Origin: Chitinophagaceae bacterium
GTDB taxonomy: Bacteria; Bacteroidota; Bacteroidia; Chitinophagales; Chitinophagaceae
Length of the DNA stretch: 64,000 nucleotides
Assembly: GCA_013140985.1 (NCBI GenBank)
Contig: JABFRU010000021.1
Location: 1 to 64,000, forward strand
Direction of reading: 5' to 3'
This document shows positions 52,534 through 61,545 of the stretch, one piece after another. The notes under the pieces are model-generated. The model was not told the DNA's origin and searched no databases. It was given only the letters and a program-made list of their open reading frames with translations. The position numbers and the translations under genes were made by a program. Positions within the stretch are counted from its first letter, which is position 1. Every line of letters begins with the position of its first letter.

Positions 52534-53451
52534 ATGCCTCTCGCCACCACCATACTAATGATTCGCCCGGCTGCTTTTGGTTTCAATGAAGAAACAGCAG
52601 CCAATAATTATTTTCAAAACCATCCCGGCATCAGCAAAGAGGAATTGCAGCAAAAAGCATTACTGGAGTTTGATAACATGGTGCAAGAACTACACAACCA
52701 TGAAATCAATGTGCTGGTGATAGATGACACCAACGAGCCCGCCAAGCCGGATGCCATCTTTCCCAATAACTGGCTCAGCACTTCGCCGGATGGGATTATT
52801 TCTGTTTTTCCAATGTATGCGCCGAGCCGCCGTGCAGAAAAGCGGGAAGATATTTTACAACAGCTCGCCAAAGAATTTGTTGTAAAAGAGGTGCAGGACT
52901 GGAGTGAATATGAAGTGGAAGGAAGATTTTTGGAAGGAACGGGCAGCATGGTAATAGACCATGATAATAAAATGATCTATGCAGCCGTGTCGGAGCGGAC
53001 AAGCTTATCCGTTTTGGAAAAATATGCAGCGGGGAATGGCTGCCAGGCCATTGTTTTTTTGGCCGCCGATAAAAACGGAATGCCCGTCTATCATACCAAT
53101 GTGGTGATGACGCTGGGCGAAAATTTTTGTGTGCTTTGCGAAGAAGCGATCGAAGAAGAATGGGAGCTGATAGCAGTAAGACAATTATTGGAATCAACCG
53201 GTCATGCTATTGTTGCCATTACAAAAGAACAGATGCATTGCTTTGCCGGCAATATGCTGCAGGTAAAAAATACCAAAGGAGAAAAGATCCTGGTGATGGG
53301 CAAGACCGCATTTGATTCTTTGCGTAAAGAACAAAAACAAATGCTGGAAGCTTATGGAAAAATTTTATCTATCGCCGTTCCTACTATTGAAGAAGTGGAA
53401 GGAGGAAGTGTAAGGTGTATGATGGCGGAAGTTTTTTTGGAAAAGAAATAA
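52534..53451 (+). CDS. ctlX: Citrulline/arginine-utilisation hydrolase (amidinotransferase fold)
   Basis: A 305 aa guanidine-modifying (pentein) enzyme of the CtlX group. Features: MIRPAAFGFNEETAANN at the start, FPNNWLST, EGTGSMVIDH, the His motif PVYHTNVVMTLG and the catalytic Cys in GGSVRCMMAE. It probably hydrolyses citrulline or an arginine-like substrate. Arginine deiminase is the alternative, but the overall pattern fits CtlX better. No transporter is adjacent. Confidence 0.85.
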   Translation: MPLATTILMIRPAAFGFNEETAANNYFQNHPGISKEELQQKALLEFDNMVQELHNHEINVLVIDDTNEPAKPDAIFPNNWLSTSPDGIISVFPMYAPSRRAEKREDILQQLAKEFVVKEVQDWSEYEVEGRFLEGTGSMVIDHDNKMIYAAVSERTSLSVLEKYAAGNGCQAIVFLAADKNGMPVYHTNVVMTLGENFCVLCEEAIEEEWELIAVRQLLESTGHAIVAITKEQMHCFAGNMLQVKNTKGEKILVMGKTAFDSLRKEQKQMLEAYGKILSIAVPTIEEVEGGSVRCMMAEVFLEKK

Positions 53452-53488
53452 CAAAAAACCCAACATTAGGCGCAGCACTGATTTTAAA

Positions 53489-54139
53489 TTATTCCTCCAG
53501 AGGTTTTATATCGCCCGAAAGCATATACTCTTTGAAGCTTTCCTCAAGCAGTTCCTTAGGGGTTTTATCGAATAATAATAAGCATCTTTCGTGTAGTCTT
53601 TCTAATTCATGACGCCTTGGATAAGTTAAGCTATCGAGATTGCGTTCGCTTATTATTTTCATGGCTTTCGTTTTCTCTTCCAAAAAAGCAAGTGCAAGAA
53701 AATAGTCTAACTCCTCAACCGTTTTGAACTGCTTGTGAGGCACATAGCCGCCCTCCCACAACTTAACAGCAGAAACATATTGCGCCGTCGCTTGCACAGG
53801 CATTCCAGCCTTTCCATAAAGCATGCCCAAAAAGACATATGCACTTACTTTTAATAAATTTCCGTTGTCAAGAGAAATCATTCTCTTATATGTTTCCGCT
53901 GCATCCGCATAATCACACAGAAACCATTGCGCTTCGGCTTTTAAATGGTAAGAAAAGCTATTGGTAGGATCATAAGAGATGGCAGAATCCAAAAGTTTAA
54001 TGCTCTTTCTGAAATAATACTTCTGGTAAGCCTTCCAGGCAGAATCTGCAAAAGATTTAGCTCTAATTGTATCCTTTGCTTGACTATACGAAATCAAGCC
54101 ATAGAATAAAAAGAGGCATATAAAAATTAGTTTATTCAC
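53489..54139 (-). CDS. Secreted TPR-repeat protein
   Basis: A 216 aa protein with a signal peptide (KLIFICLFLFYGLISYSQ) and about three TPR-like helical pairs (FRKSIKLLDSAISYDPTNSFS, CDYADAAETYKRMISLDNGN, MPVQATAQYVSAVKLWE). No enzymatic motif. Function unknown; it may scaffold a periplasmic complex. It lies downstream of selD on the same strand with a 61-base gap. Confidence 0.78.
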   Translation of the reverse strand: MNKLIFICLFLFYGLISYSQAKDTIRAKSFADSAWKAYQKYYFRKSIKLLDSAISYDPTNSFSYHLKAEAQWFLCDYADAAETYKRMISLDNGNLLKVSAYVFLGMLYGKAGMPVQATAQYVSAVKLWEGGYVPHKQFKTVEELDYFLALAFLEEKTKAMKIISERNLDSLTYPRRHELERLHERCLLLFDKTPKELLEESFKEYMLSGDIKPLEE

Positions 54140-54200
54140 AAGATAGTTTGTACTGTAAAGCTGCGCCTAACAATGTAATATAAGCCACTTCTTGCATAGA

Positions 54201-55295
54201 TTATTTCACCAAAACCCTCTTCTCATTCTCCGCAATCATCTTTCCAACCGGCTCAACAAAAGATGACAAGCCGCTTTCCTCCAACAGCATTTTCACATTT
54301 CCCATACTTTCCATATTTACACTAATTAATATTCCCCCATTCGTCTGCGGGTCAGGCAGCAGCGTAAATGCTTCCATCACATTCACTCCTTTTTCAAATT
54401 TTACTTTATCACTATAGCTGCTCCAGTTCCTTGTTGTTGCATCGGGGAAAATTCGTTGGGCGATATAATCTTTCACTCCTGCAGCAACGGGTATCTTATC
54501 ATAATAAATTTCTGCGCTGAGTCCGCTGCCTTCGGCCATTTCAATTAGATGTCCCAGTAAACCAAAACCGGTTACATCGGTCATCGCTGTTACTCCTTTT
54601 ATCTTTCCCAACTCTTCACCTATCTTATTCAGTGATATCATTTGATCGATCATTACCGCCAAATGTTCTTCTTTCAACAACCCTCTTTTTTGTGCAGTTG
54701 ATAAAATACCAACACCAAGTGGTTTTGTCAAAAACAAATGATCGCCTTCCTGTGCTGTATTGTTCTTCTTTAAATTTTCTATCGGAACAATTCCCGTTAC
54801 GGCTAAACCAAATATCGGTTCGGGAGAATCAATACTATGTCCACCGGCTAATGGAATTCCTGCTTCGGCACAAATTGTTCTTCCGCCTTCAATTACTTTT
54901 TGCGCTATCTCAACAGGAATTTTTTCAACCGGCCAACCTAAAATGGCAATAGCCATCAATGGCTTTCCGCCCATAGCATATACATCGCTGATAGAATTAG
55001 CCGCCGCTATTCTTCCAAAATCAAATGCATCATCAACAATGGGCATAAAAAAATCTGTGGTGGAGATCAGGGCCATTCCATTACCAAGATCATATACCGC
55101 CGCATCATCCTTGCTATGATTACCGACCAATAGTTTATTATTATCAGGCAATGCAATGCTGCTTTTCAGAATTTCATCTAAAACTTTTGGTGCGATCTTG
55201 CAGCCACAACCTGCGCCATGAGAGTAGTGAGTAAGCTTAATGGAGTCGATAGTCAGGAGTCCGGAGTCGGGAGTCATTGCTTGTTGCTTTGACAA
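54201..55295 (-). CDS. selD: Selenide, water dikinase SelD (Cys form) with repeat-derived N-terminus
   Basis: Makes selenophosphate from selenide and ATP. The catalytic loop is GAGCGCKI (Cys 30 in place of Sec, with Lys 33). VTDVTGFGLLGHL and LAGGHSIDSPEP are canonical. The first about 19 residues (MSKQQAMTPDSGLLTIDS) precede the normal start IKLTHYSHG and are encoded by a GACTCCN heptamer repeat plus flank, so the N-terminus has been extended or replaced by repeat DNA. Partner gene mnmH is two genes upstream; selA/selB are not in the window. Confidence 0.94.
   Translation of the reverse strand: MSKQQAMTPDSGLLTIDSIKLTHYSHGAGCGCKIAPKVLDEILKSSIALPDNNKLLVGNHSKDDAAVYDLGNGMALISTTDFFMPIVDDAFDFGRIAAANSISDVYAMGGKPLMAIAILGWPVEKIPVEIAQKVIEGGRTICAEAGIPLAGGHSIDSPEPIFGLAVTGIVPIENLKKNNTAQEGDHLFLTKPLGVGILSTAQKRGLLKEEHLAVMIDQMISLNKIGEELGKIKGVTAMTDVTGFGLLGHLIEMAEGSGLSAEIYYDKIPVAAGVKDYIAQRIFPDATTRNWSSYSDKVKFEKGVNVMEAFTLLPDPQTNGGILISVNMESMGNVKMLLEESGLSSFVEPVGKMIAENEKRVLVK
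55242..55275. repeat. GACTCCN heptamer repeat overlapping the selD start
   Basis: On the minus strand five 7-mers run in tandem: GACTCCC, GACTCCG, GACTCCT, GACTATC, then GACTCC. They encode residues 8-18 of the annotated SelD. Confidence 0.8.
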
Positions 55296-55338
55296 GCAAG
55301 ATAACCATTCGTCTTAATTCGTGTAATTGGCGCCTGTG

Positions 55339-57021
55339 TTATTCTTTCTTTCTGAAAACTATCCCGGAACTTTTTTGCATATCGGAACTGAAACGGAGAT
55401 TATAAACATCATCGCCATCATGCACTACCAATAAACCGGTGTTGGGTGGATATTTTCCCAGGTTGTCGGCAAATAATACTAATGTAAAATCTTCATTGCC
55501 CCGGGTGATATAAATTGTTTTCTTGATGGCTTTGGATTTTAATCCCTGTTTTGCCATTATCACTTCGCCATTCATGAACACACTTACAGTATCGCCATCG
55601 ATCTCACCATTATCATACAAGGACAACACAAGGCTATCCGACTTGAAATTTACTACCTGCGAAAACTCAGACTTTCTTCCCTCGATCACAGCGGCGGGTT
55701 TTAGAAGATCGGCCTCTGATTTTCTTTCCACAGGGTTTTTCATGACAGCAACCGTTTCGGGTTTGGTCACAGGATCATTCCCGACTGCAGTTTTTGTTTC
55801 CGGTTTTGTAGTGGGTTGAGTTTTTACTGTTGGTTGATCCTGTTTTACAATTGTTTTTGTAGCAGGTGCTGAAACAACCGGGTTATTTGGCCTGACCTCA
55901 TTTTTATTGTTGACGGGTTTATTAACTGCCGTTGTATTTGTTGTTGAAGGATTAGTCGTAACTGGCGGTTTCTTTGTTTCGGCCACTGTTTTGTTCACTG
56001 AAGATGGAGCAACATTGACGGAAGAAGAAGAAATATTCTTTGCATCCGTTCTTACTGCATCATTATCCTGTTTCTTTATGGAGACCGATGACAGTTCTGT
56101 TTCCGCAATTATTTTATTCACAGAGGAAGGCGTAAGGTTGACTGACGACGAAGAAATTTTTTTTGTATCTGGTTTGATCATATCAACATCTTGCTTTTTT
56201 ACCGAGACCATTGATAGTTCTGCTTCAGCTATCGTTTTGTTGACCGATGAAGGAGCAAGAATGATGGAGGAAGAAGGAATATTCTTTGTACCTGATTTGG
56301 GCAACTCGTCACCCTGTTTGTTGATTGATACGATAGGTTGATCTGTATCTGCTTTTTGTATAATTGGCTGAGCAGGGACAATTGCGACATCATTATTGAC
56401 CGATAATGACGGCGGCCCGTCTGTATATTCCGGTTTTATTTTTTCAGGCTTTGCAATTTTTACAATAACAGGAGTTTCTTTCTGCTCTTTATAAAAAGCA
56501 ACATCATTGGTAAGGTTCAGTTCTTCGAGGTGCGGGAAAAGTTTTGATACCGCCATATCTTTTTCTTCTTTCAATCCAACCTTGCCGGTAACAGCGTAAT
56601 ATTTTTTTGTGACGTTGGTTTTCCATGTCCCTTCAAGGTACCAGGCGCTGTCGCTGCCGTTGCGGCGGAATGTGCTGGTCACTTTTACTTTTTTGTCCAG
56701 CTTTCCTTTGAAATTATAAGCAATGATCTCATCGTCCGTCACTTCACACACATCGCCTTCGATCGTTCCTTTCACTCTTTTTACAATATAAAAAAGCTCA
56801 TCATCCACAATGAACTCACTACAGGAGTAACCATATACTTTGCCTTTATATTCTGTCAATGCAATTTCAAATGACTGATCTTTTCTTACGGTAGTACTAT
56901 CATTGCTCATGGCGCCCGACCAAAGACCTGTCAACGTTTGAGCAAAGAAAAACAGGGGCGATAATAAGAGTATCGTCGTGAGCTTAAGACGTTTGATATT
57001 GATGACAGAAATAAGGGACAA
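55339..57021 (-). CDS. Secreted protein with 41-residue repeats, unknown function
   Basis: A 560 aa exported protein. The signal region is LTTILLLSPLFFFAQ. An N-terminal beta domain (about 28-150; TLTGLWSGAM, GKVYGYSCSEFIVDD) is followed by a Ser/Thr/Lys/Pro-rich linker (about 190-430) holding 41-aa repeats (SSSVNLTPSSVNKIIAE type). A C-terminal beta domain (about 440-560) carries SLVLSLYDNGEIDGDTVSVFMNGE. The latter resembles calcium-poor jelly-roll tails seen in other Bacteroidota proteins, but I cannot name the family. It overlaps the mnmH 3' end by 38 bases. Confidence 0.72.
   Translation of the reverse strand: MSLISVINIKRLKLTTILLLSPLFFFAQTLTGLWSGAMSNDSTTVRKDQSFEIALTEYKGKVYGYSCSEFIVDDELFYIVKRVKGTIEGDVCEVTDDEIIAYNFKGKLDKKVKVTSTFRRNGSDSAWYLEGTWKTNVTKKYYAVTGKVGLKEEKDMAVSKLFPHLEELNLTNDVAFYKEQKETPVIVKIAKPEKIKPEYTDGPPSLSVNNDVAIVPAQPIIQKADTDQPIVSINKQGDELPKSGTKNIPSSSIILAPSSVNKTIAEAELSMVSVKKQDVDMIKPDTKKISSSSVNLTPSSVNKIIAETELSSVSIKKQDNDAVRTDAKNISSSSVNVAPSSVNKTVAETKKPPVTTNPSTTNTTAVNKPVNNKNEVRPNNPVVSAPATKTIVKQDQPTVKTQPTTKPETKTAVGNDPVTKPETVAVMKNPVERKSEADLLKPAAVIEGRKSEFSQVVNFKSDSLVLSLYDNGEIDGDTVSVFMNGEVIMAKQGLKSKAIKKTIYITRGNEDFTLVLFADNLGKYPPNTGLLVVHDGDDVYNLRFSSDMQKSSGIVFRKKE
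55972..56337 (-). repeat. 123-bp tandem repeat coding for 41-aa units
   Basis: Units begin near residues 248, 289 and 330 of the host protein, exactly 41 residues apart, with a partial unit before them. DNA copies are spaced 123 bp (for example GATAGTTCTG at 56213 and GACAGTTCTG at 56090). Confidence 0.8.
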
Positions 57022-58090
57022 GCTGGCTGGTATTTTCAGGGGTTACGGATTTACAGTCAATCGAATGTAATAACGAATTTAACCCCTCCCGATTGTGTAA
57101 GGCTTTTAAATAAAACTTATCGTAGTATTTCAGGAGAATGCGGAAACTTTCTATCGTATTTCCCTCCTCCAGCAGCTGAATAGCTGTTTTGGCATCCAAG
57201 CCTCCGAGTTTCTCCTTAATTCTTCCGATAGCATCTATCACCCGTTGTTTATCAAGATTGCCATATTCTTCAGTGATATGCTTTAGTCTTTCTTCAAAAG
57301 GGATATCCAAAAAATAGATCGGGGACTGCCGCATGGTCTTCCACAATTCATTCGGAATATTTACATGACCGATGCGTTGTGATTCGTCTTCGAGCCAGAT
57401 GCCCCCCAACCCCCTAAAGGGGGCTTTCGAAGACCCTGCATTTTGCTCGCAGCTAATAGCCCGGAGCTCGCAGCTTAGTATATTTTCAAACATCTCCTGC
57501 GTTGGCTGCGCCGGCATTCCAATATTTCCAAATGCAGAACCTTTATGTTTGGCAATGTCTTCAAGGTCAATAATGGTTTCTCCTTTTTCTTTTAATGCCT
57601 TTAATAATTCCGTTTTACCGGAACCGGTGTAGCCACCCAATATATTAAACGAATAAGATCCTTTAAAAACTTCCAGTACATGATTGCGGAATTTTTTATA
57701 GCCGCCTATAAGCGTATAAACCTTAAATCCATAAAGATCCAGCAACCAGGCAACAGCAGCGCTGCGCATACCACCCCGCCAGCAGTGGGTCAATAAGCAA
57801 TTGGCAACAGGCAAATGGGTTTCCTCATTGCCAATTATTCTCTCAACCTCTTCCACCATCTTCTTCATCTTCGGGCCAAAAAAATCCAGGCCGATCTTTA
57901 TTGCAGCTTCACGGCTTTCCTGTTTGTAAGCAGTGCCAACAATTTTTCTTTCTTCGTCAGAAAATAAGGGAAGGCTATGTGCTCCGGGAATATGTGCATG
58001 TTTGTATTCGCCCGGGCTGCGCACATCAATAACGGGATGCTGCTTTGCCAACTCAAGAAATTGTTCAATATTTATTTTATTGATTCCCAT
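56984..58090 (-). CDS. mnmH: tRNA 2-selenouridine synthase MnmH (SelU)
   Basis: Replaces sulfur by selenium at U34 of tRNA, using selenophosphate from SelD. An N-terminal rhodanese domain carries the active Cys in LTHCWRGGMRS, and a P-loop GGYTGSGKTELLK follows. Between MFEN and IWLEDESQRIG the protein has about 27 residues (ELRAISCEQNAGSSKAPFRG), longer than usual. They are encoded by two intergenic repeat types in frame. The gene otherwise appears intact at 368 aa. It starts just past the rho terminator. Confidence 0.93.
   Translation of the reverse strand: MGINKINIEQFLELAKQHPVIDVRSPGEYKHAHIPGAHSLPLFSDEERKIVGTAYKQESREAAIKIGLDFFGPKMKKMVEEVERIIGNEETHLPVANCLLTHCWRGGMRSAAVAWLLDLYGFKVYTLIGGYKKFRNHVLEVFKGSYSFNILGGYTGSGKTELLKALKEKGETIIDLEDIAKHKGSAFGNIGMPAQPTQEMFENILSCELRAISCEQNAGSSKAPFRGLGGIWLEDESQRIGHVNIPNELWKTMRQSPIYFLDIPFEERLKHITEEYGNLDKQRVIDAIGRIKEKLGGLDAKTAIQLLEEGNTIESFRILLKYYDKFYLKALHNREGLNSLLHSIDCKSVTPENTSQLVPYFCHQYQTS
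57401..57478. repeat. In-frame repeat insertion inside mnmH
   Basis: On the coding strand AGCTGCGAGCTCCGGGCTAT carries an AGCTGCGAGC unit that recurs 22 bases on. It is followed by AAAGCCCCCTTTAGGGGGTT, copy 3 of the CCCCTTTAGGGG family. Both are non-coding repeat types elsewhere. Confidence 0.75.
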
Positions 58091-58120
58091 AATAAAAAAG
58101 CTACCGAAAGATCAGTAGCT
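58091..58120 (-). terminator. Rho-independent terminator after rho
   Basis: On the minus strand AGCTAC and GTAGCT pair around a 10-nt loop, followed by TTTTTT. It directly precedes the mnmH ATG. Confidence 0.7.
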
Positions 58121-58130
58121 GTATTATATC

Positions 58131-58166
58131 ATTGGCATATTTGCATATCAGCAAATTGGCACATTA
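58131..58166. repeat. AATTGGCA/TTGCATAT spacer repeat
   Basis: ATTGGCATATTTGCATATCA continues as GCAAATTGGCACATTA, a low-complexity string of about 8-bp units in the rho-mnmH spacer. Confidence 0.4.
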
Positions 58167-58167
58167 A

Positions 58168-59799
58168 TTATCCGTTCATGCTTGCCAAAAACTCCTCATT
58201 GCTCTTTGTTCCTTTCATCCTGTTCTGCAATTCCCGCATGGCTTCTTCCACATTCATATCAGTAAGATAAACACGGAGCAGGTTCATGCGCTGCAACACA
58301 TCTCTTTCCAATAACAGGTCATCCCGGCGGGTTGATGAAGCAACAATGTCAATAGCAGGATAGATACGTTTGTTGGATAATTTTCTGTCAAGCTGCAATT
58401 CCATATTACCGGTTCCCTTGAATTCTTCAAAGATCACCTCGTCCATTTTACTTCCGGTATCAACCAGTGCAGTTGCAATGATCGTTAAAGAACCACCGCC
58501 TTCGATCTTGCGGGCAGCGCCAAAGAATTGTTTGGGTTTTTGCATGGCGTTTGCTTCCACACCACCGGATAAAACTTTTCCGGATGCGGGAGCCACTGTA
58601 TTATGTGCTCTTGCCAAACGGGTAATGGAATCCAGCAATATCACTACATCATGCCCGCACTCTACCAAACGTTTTGCTTTTTGCAAAGCAATGGTAGAAA
58701 CTTTTACATGTTTTTCAGCAGGCTCATCAAATGTAGAAGCGATCACTTCTCCTTTAATGCTGCGTTCCATATCTGTAACCTCTTCCGGTCTTTCATCCAC
58801 CAGCACTACCATCAGGTAACATTCAGGATGGTTGGCAGCAATGGCATTGGCCACCGCTTTTAATAACATTGTCTTACCTGTTTTTGGCTGCGCAACGATC
58901 AATCCCCGTTGTCCTTTACCGATCGGGGTAAATAGATCCATGATACGGGTAGAATAATCGGAAGGAGTGGTAAAGAGATTTAATTTTTCAAACGGGAACA
59001 ATGGTGTGAGATAATCAAATGGCACCCTGTCACGGACTTCTTCCGGGCTCTTGCCATTGATCGTATCTACTTTCAATAAAGCAAAATATTTTTCACCTTC
59101 TTTCGGAGGACGAACAGCGCCATACACTGTATCACCTGTTTTTAATCCGAATAATTTTATCTGTGAAGGAGAAACATATACATCATCAGGAGAGGAGAGA
59201 TAATTATAATCAGAAGAACGAAGGAAACCATAACCATCCGGCATCATTTCCAATACACCTTCACTTAGTATCACGCCGTCAAATTCAATATTGAATTGTT
59301 GTTCCCTGCGCTGCGGATAAATTTTGTTTTGTGCAGCAGTGGCTTCTGCCATAGACTGCTCTGTTGTTTGACCCGCCTGGTCTGCTTGTGCTACCGGGCT
59401 TGCTGTTTCCGGTTGGGGTATTGATTGGTCCTGCGTTTCTTCCGCAACAACAGGTTGTTCTGCTTCTTTTTCATCAGGTTTCTTACGACCTCTTTTTATC
59501 GGGGCCTTGTCTTCTTTCTTTACGGGCATATTGGGTTTTTTAATAATTGATTTTTCGTCGCCATTACTTTCTACTACAGCCTCTTCGCTGCCGGTGCTGG
59601 TTGTTGTTTTAATAATGCGTTTGCGTTTGCCATCATCGGCAGGCCTGGCGCCCTTTGACCCGGCAATGGCCTGGCTGTCTAATATTTTATAGACGAGGTC
59701 TTGTTTGCCTAATTTTTTGGCGTTGGGTATTTTGAGTTGTTCGGCAATGTCCAGCAACTCAGGAACGAGCATGTCGTTCAATTGGAGAATATCGTACAT
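58168..59799 (-). CDS. rho: Transcription termination factor Rho
   Basis: Hexameric RNA-dependent helicase that ends transcription. N-terminal Rho domain (about 1-50), then a long charged insert (about 55-165; rich in Lys, Glu, Pro, Gln) typical of Bacteroidota Rho, then the RNA-binding OB fold ([21 protein letters not shown]) and the ATPase core with P-loop [11 protein letters not shown] and [11 protein letters not shown]. 543 aa. The Q-loop and R-loop regions ([22 protein letters not shown]) are intact. Confidence 0.96.
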   Translation of the reverse strand: MYDILQLNDMLVPELLDIAEQLKIPNAKKLGKQDLVYKILDSQAIAGSKGARPADDGKRKRIIKTTTSTGSEEAVVESNGDEKSIIKKPNMPVKKEDKAPIKRGRKKPDEKEAEQPVVAEETQDQSIPQPETASPVAQADQAGQTTEQSMAEATAAQNKIYPQRREQQFNIEFDGVILSEGVLEMMPDGYGFLRSSDYNYLSSPDDVYVSPSQIKLFGLKTGDTVYGAVRPPKEGEKYFALLKVDTINGKSPEEVRDRVPFDYLTPLFPFEKLNLFTTPSDYSTRIMDLFTPIGKGQRGLIVAQPKTGKTMLLKAVANAIAANHPECYLMVVLVDERPEEVTDMERSIKGEVIASTFDEPAEKHVKVSTIALQKAKRLVECGHDVVILLDSITRLARAHNTVAPASGKVLSGGVEANAMQKPKQFFGAARKIEGGGSLTIIATALVDTGSKMDEVIFEEFKGTGNMELQLDRKLSNKRIYPAIDIVASSTRRDDLLLERDVLQRMNLLRVYLTDMNVEEAMRELQNRMKGTKSNEEFLASMNG

Positions 59800-59935
59800 A
59801 TAAACATCTTGAGGTTAATACTCACTGCAACCAGTCTTAGAAATCTGAAATTTTGAGTTTATGTTGAATGAAATTGGCAGGTAAATGATCAACAAAAATC
59901 CTGGGAGAACTATACTTATCGGCCTGTTTCTGTTG

Positions 59936-59965
59936 CAAGGATACGTCAAATTTGGCAAAATCAAA
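59936..59965 (-). promoter_or_regulatory. Candidate rho promoter
   Basis: On the minus strand TTTG at 59965-59962 is followed 18 bases later by TATCCTTG (59943-59936), one base off TAnnTTTG. It would give a leader of about 130 bases before the rho ATG. Confidence 0.4.
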
Positions 59966-60022
59966 AATTTTTGACCAGTAGGCAACAACTGCCGGGGTTT
60001 TTAACCGCTGACAGGGTTCCTT

Positions 60023-60030
60023 TATCTTTG
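60023..60030 (+). promoter_or_regulatory. -7 box immediately before asnS
   Basis: TATCTTTG fits TAnnTTTG and ends 6 bases before ATG 60037, so transcription would start at or next to the start codon. No clear -33. Confidence 0.5.
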
Positions 60031-60036
60031 CCGGCT

Positions 60037-61491
60037 ATGTTTAACAAGCGAATCAAAATAAAAGAACTCCTTTCACAAGAACCTGCGGAGCAGGAAGTAA
60101 CAGTAATGGGTTGGGTGCGCACATTTCGCAACAACCAGTTCATAGCACTCAATGATGGCAGCACCAATAATAATATACAGGTAGTAGTGGAGTTGGGTAA
60201 ATTCCCGGATGAACTATTAAAAAGGATCACTACCTCAGCAGCATTGAAAGTAACAGGCGCTGTTGTTGCTTCATTAGGCAAGGGACAAAAAATGGATCTG
60301 AAAGCAGGCAACATTGAAATACTTGGCGACAGTGATGCAGAAAAATATCCTTTACAACCCAAGAAACATAGCCTTGAATTTTTAAGAGAGATCGCTCATT
60401 TACGTTTTCGTACCAGCACATTTGGGTCGGTGTTCCGTGTACGGCATGCGCTGGCATTTGCTGTTCACAAATTTTTCAATGAGAAAGGATTCGTGTACAT
60501 GCACACTCCTATTATCACGGCAAGTGATGCAGAAGGTGCAGGAGAAATGTTCAGGGTAACAACATTGCCCATTGATGGAACGGCTCCTAAGAATGAGGAT
60601 GGTTCTATTAATTTCAAAGAAGATTTTTTTGGCCGCAGTACAAATCTTACTGTAAGCGGACAGCTCGAAGGAGAATTAGGCGCTACAGCATTTGGTGATA
60701 TTTATACGTTTGGACCCACATTCAGAGCCGAGAACAGTAATACGACAAGGCACCTGGCAGAATTCTGGATGATAGAACCTGAAATGGCTTTTTATGATAT
60801 CGAAGACAATATGAATCTTGCCGAAGAATTCATTAAGTATATCATCGGGTATGCCATAGAAAATAATAAAGAAGACCTTGAATTCCTCGCCCAGCGTTTG
60901 GCGGATGAAGAAAAGCAACTGCCGCAGGATAAGCGAAGCGAAATGGGGTTGATGGAAAAACTTGAATTTATTCTCCATAATAATTTTGAAAGACTTACTT
61001 ATACCGATGCGATCAATATCCTGGGAGAGAGCAATCATAATAAGAAAAAGAAATTTCAATACGAGATAACAGGATGGGGAATGGATCTGCAGAGTGAGCA
61101 TGAAAGATACCTGGTAGAAAAACATTTTAAGAAACCTGTCATCCTTTATAATTATCCTGCAGCTATCAAAGCATTTTATATGCGGCAGAATGATGGATGT
61201 GAACCGGGCAAAGAAACTGTGGCCGCTATGGATATACTGGCGCCGGGGATTGGTGAAATTGTTGGCGGATCACAGCGGGAAGAAAGATTAGACAAGCTTG
61301 AACGAAGAATGAAAGAGATGCATATTCCGGCGGAAGAGCTCTGGTGGTATTTAGATACAAGAAGATTCGGTACTGTTCCTCATGCAGGATTTGGATTGGG
61401 TTTTGAAAGAATGGTACAATTCGTTACCGGCATGACGAACATAAGGGATGTGATCGCTTTTCCAAGAACACCCGGCAGCGCCGAGTTTTAA
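60037..61491 (+). CDS. asnS: Asparaginyl-tRNA synthetase
   Basis: Class IIb aminoacyl-tRNA synthetase charging tRNA-Asn. An N-terminal OB anticodon-binding domain ([22 protein letters not shown]) precedes the catalytic domain with motif 2 ([24 protein letters not shown]) and motif 3 ([12 protein letters not shown]). The track start at 59971 is too far upstream; ATG 60037 ([11 protein letters not shown]) gives 484 aa, close to family length. It is followed by a bidirectional terminator shared with the convergent lipoprotein gene. Confidence 0.97.
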   Translation: MFNKRIKIKELLSQEPAEQEVTVMGWVRTFRNNQFIALNDGSTNNNIQVVVELGKFPDELLKRITTSAALKVTGAVVASLGKGQKMDLKAGNIEILGDSDAEKYPLQPKKHSLEFLREIAHLRFRTSTFGSVFRVRHALAFAVHKFFNEKGFVYMHTPIITASDAEGAGEMFRVTTLPIDGTAPKNEDGSINFKEDFFGRSTNLTVSGQLEGELGATAFGDIYTFGPTFRAENSNTTRHLAEFWMIEPEMAFYDIEDNMNLAEEFIKYIIGYAIENNKEDLEFLAQRLADEEKQLPQDKRSEMGLMEKLEFILHNNFERLTYTDAINILGESNHNKKKKFQYEITGWGMDLQSEHERYLVEKHFKKPVILYNYPAAIKAFYMRQNDGCEPGKETVAAMDILAPGIGEIVGGSQREERLDKLERRMKEMHIPAEELWWYLDTRRFGTVPHAGFGLGFERMVQFVTGMTNIRDVIAFPRTPGSAEF

Positions 61492-61497
61492 AATAAA

Positions 61498-61527
61498 AAA
61501 AGCCCCGGCAGTATTACCGGGGCTTTT
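61498..61527. terminator. Bidirectional terminator between asnS and the lipoprotein gene
   Basis: AAAAGCCCCGG / CCGGGGCTTTT forms an 11-bp stem with A- and T-runs on the outer sides, serving both converging genes. Confidence 0.85.
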
Positions 61528-61545
61528 CAATTATGAAAAGAAAAA

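Noticed and set aside
55242-55275. Heptamer array as a CRISPR
   Set aside because: Units are 7 bp with no spacers and no cas genes; a simple tandem repeat.
54201-55295. Selenocysteine-containing SelD
   Set aside because: The active-site codon is Cys (GAGCGCKI); no in-frame TGA occurs there.
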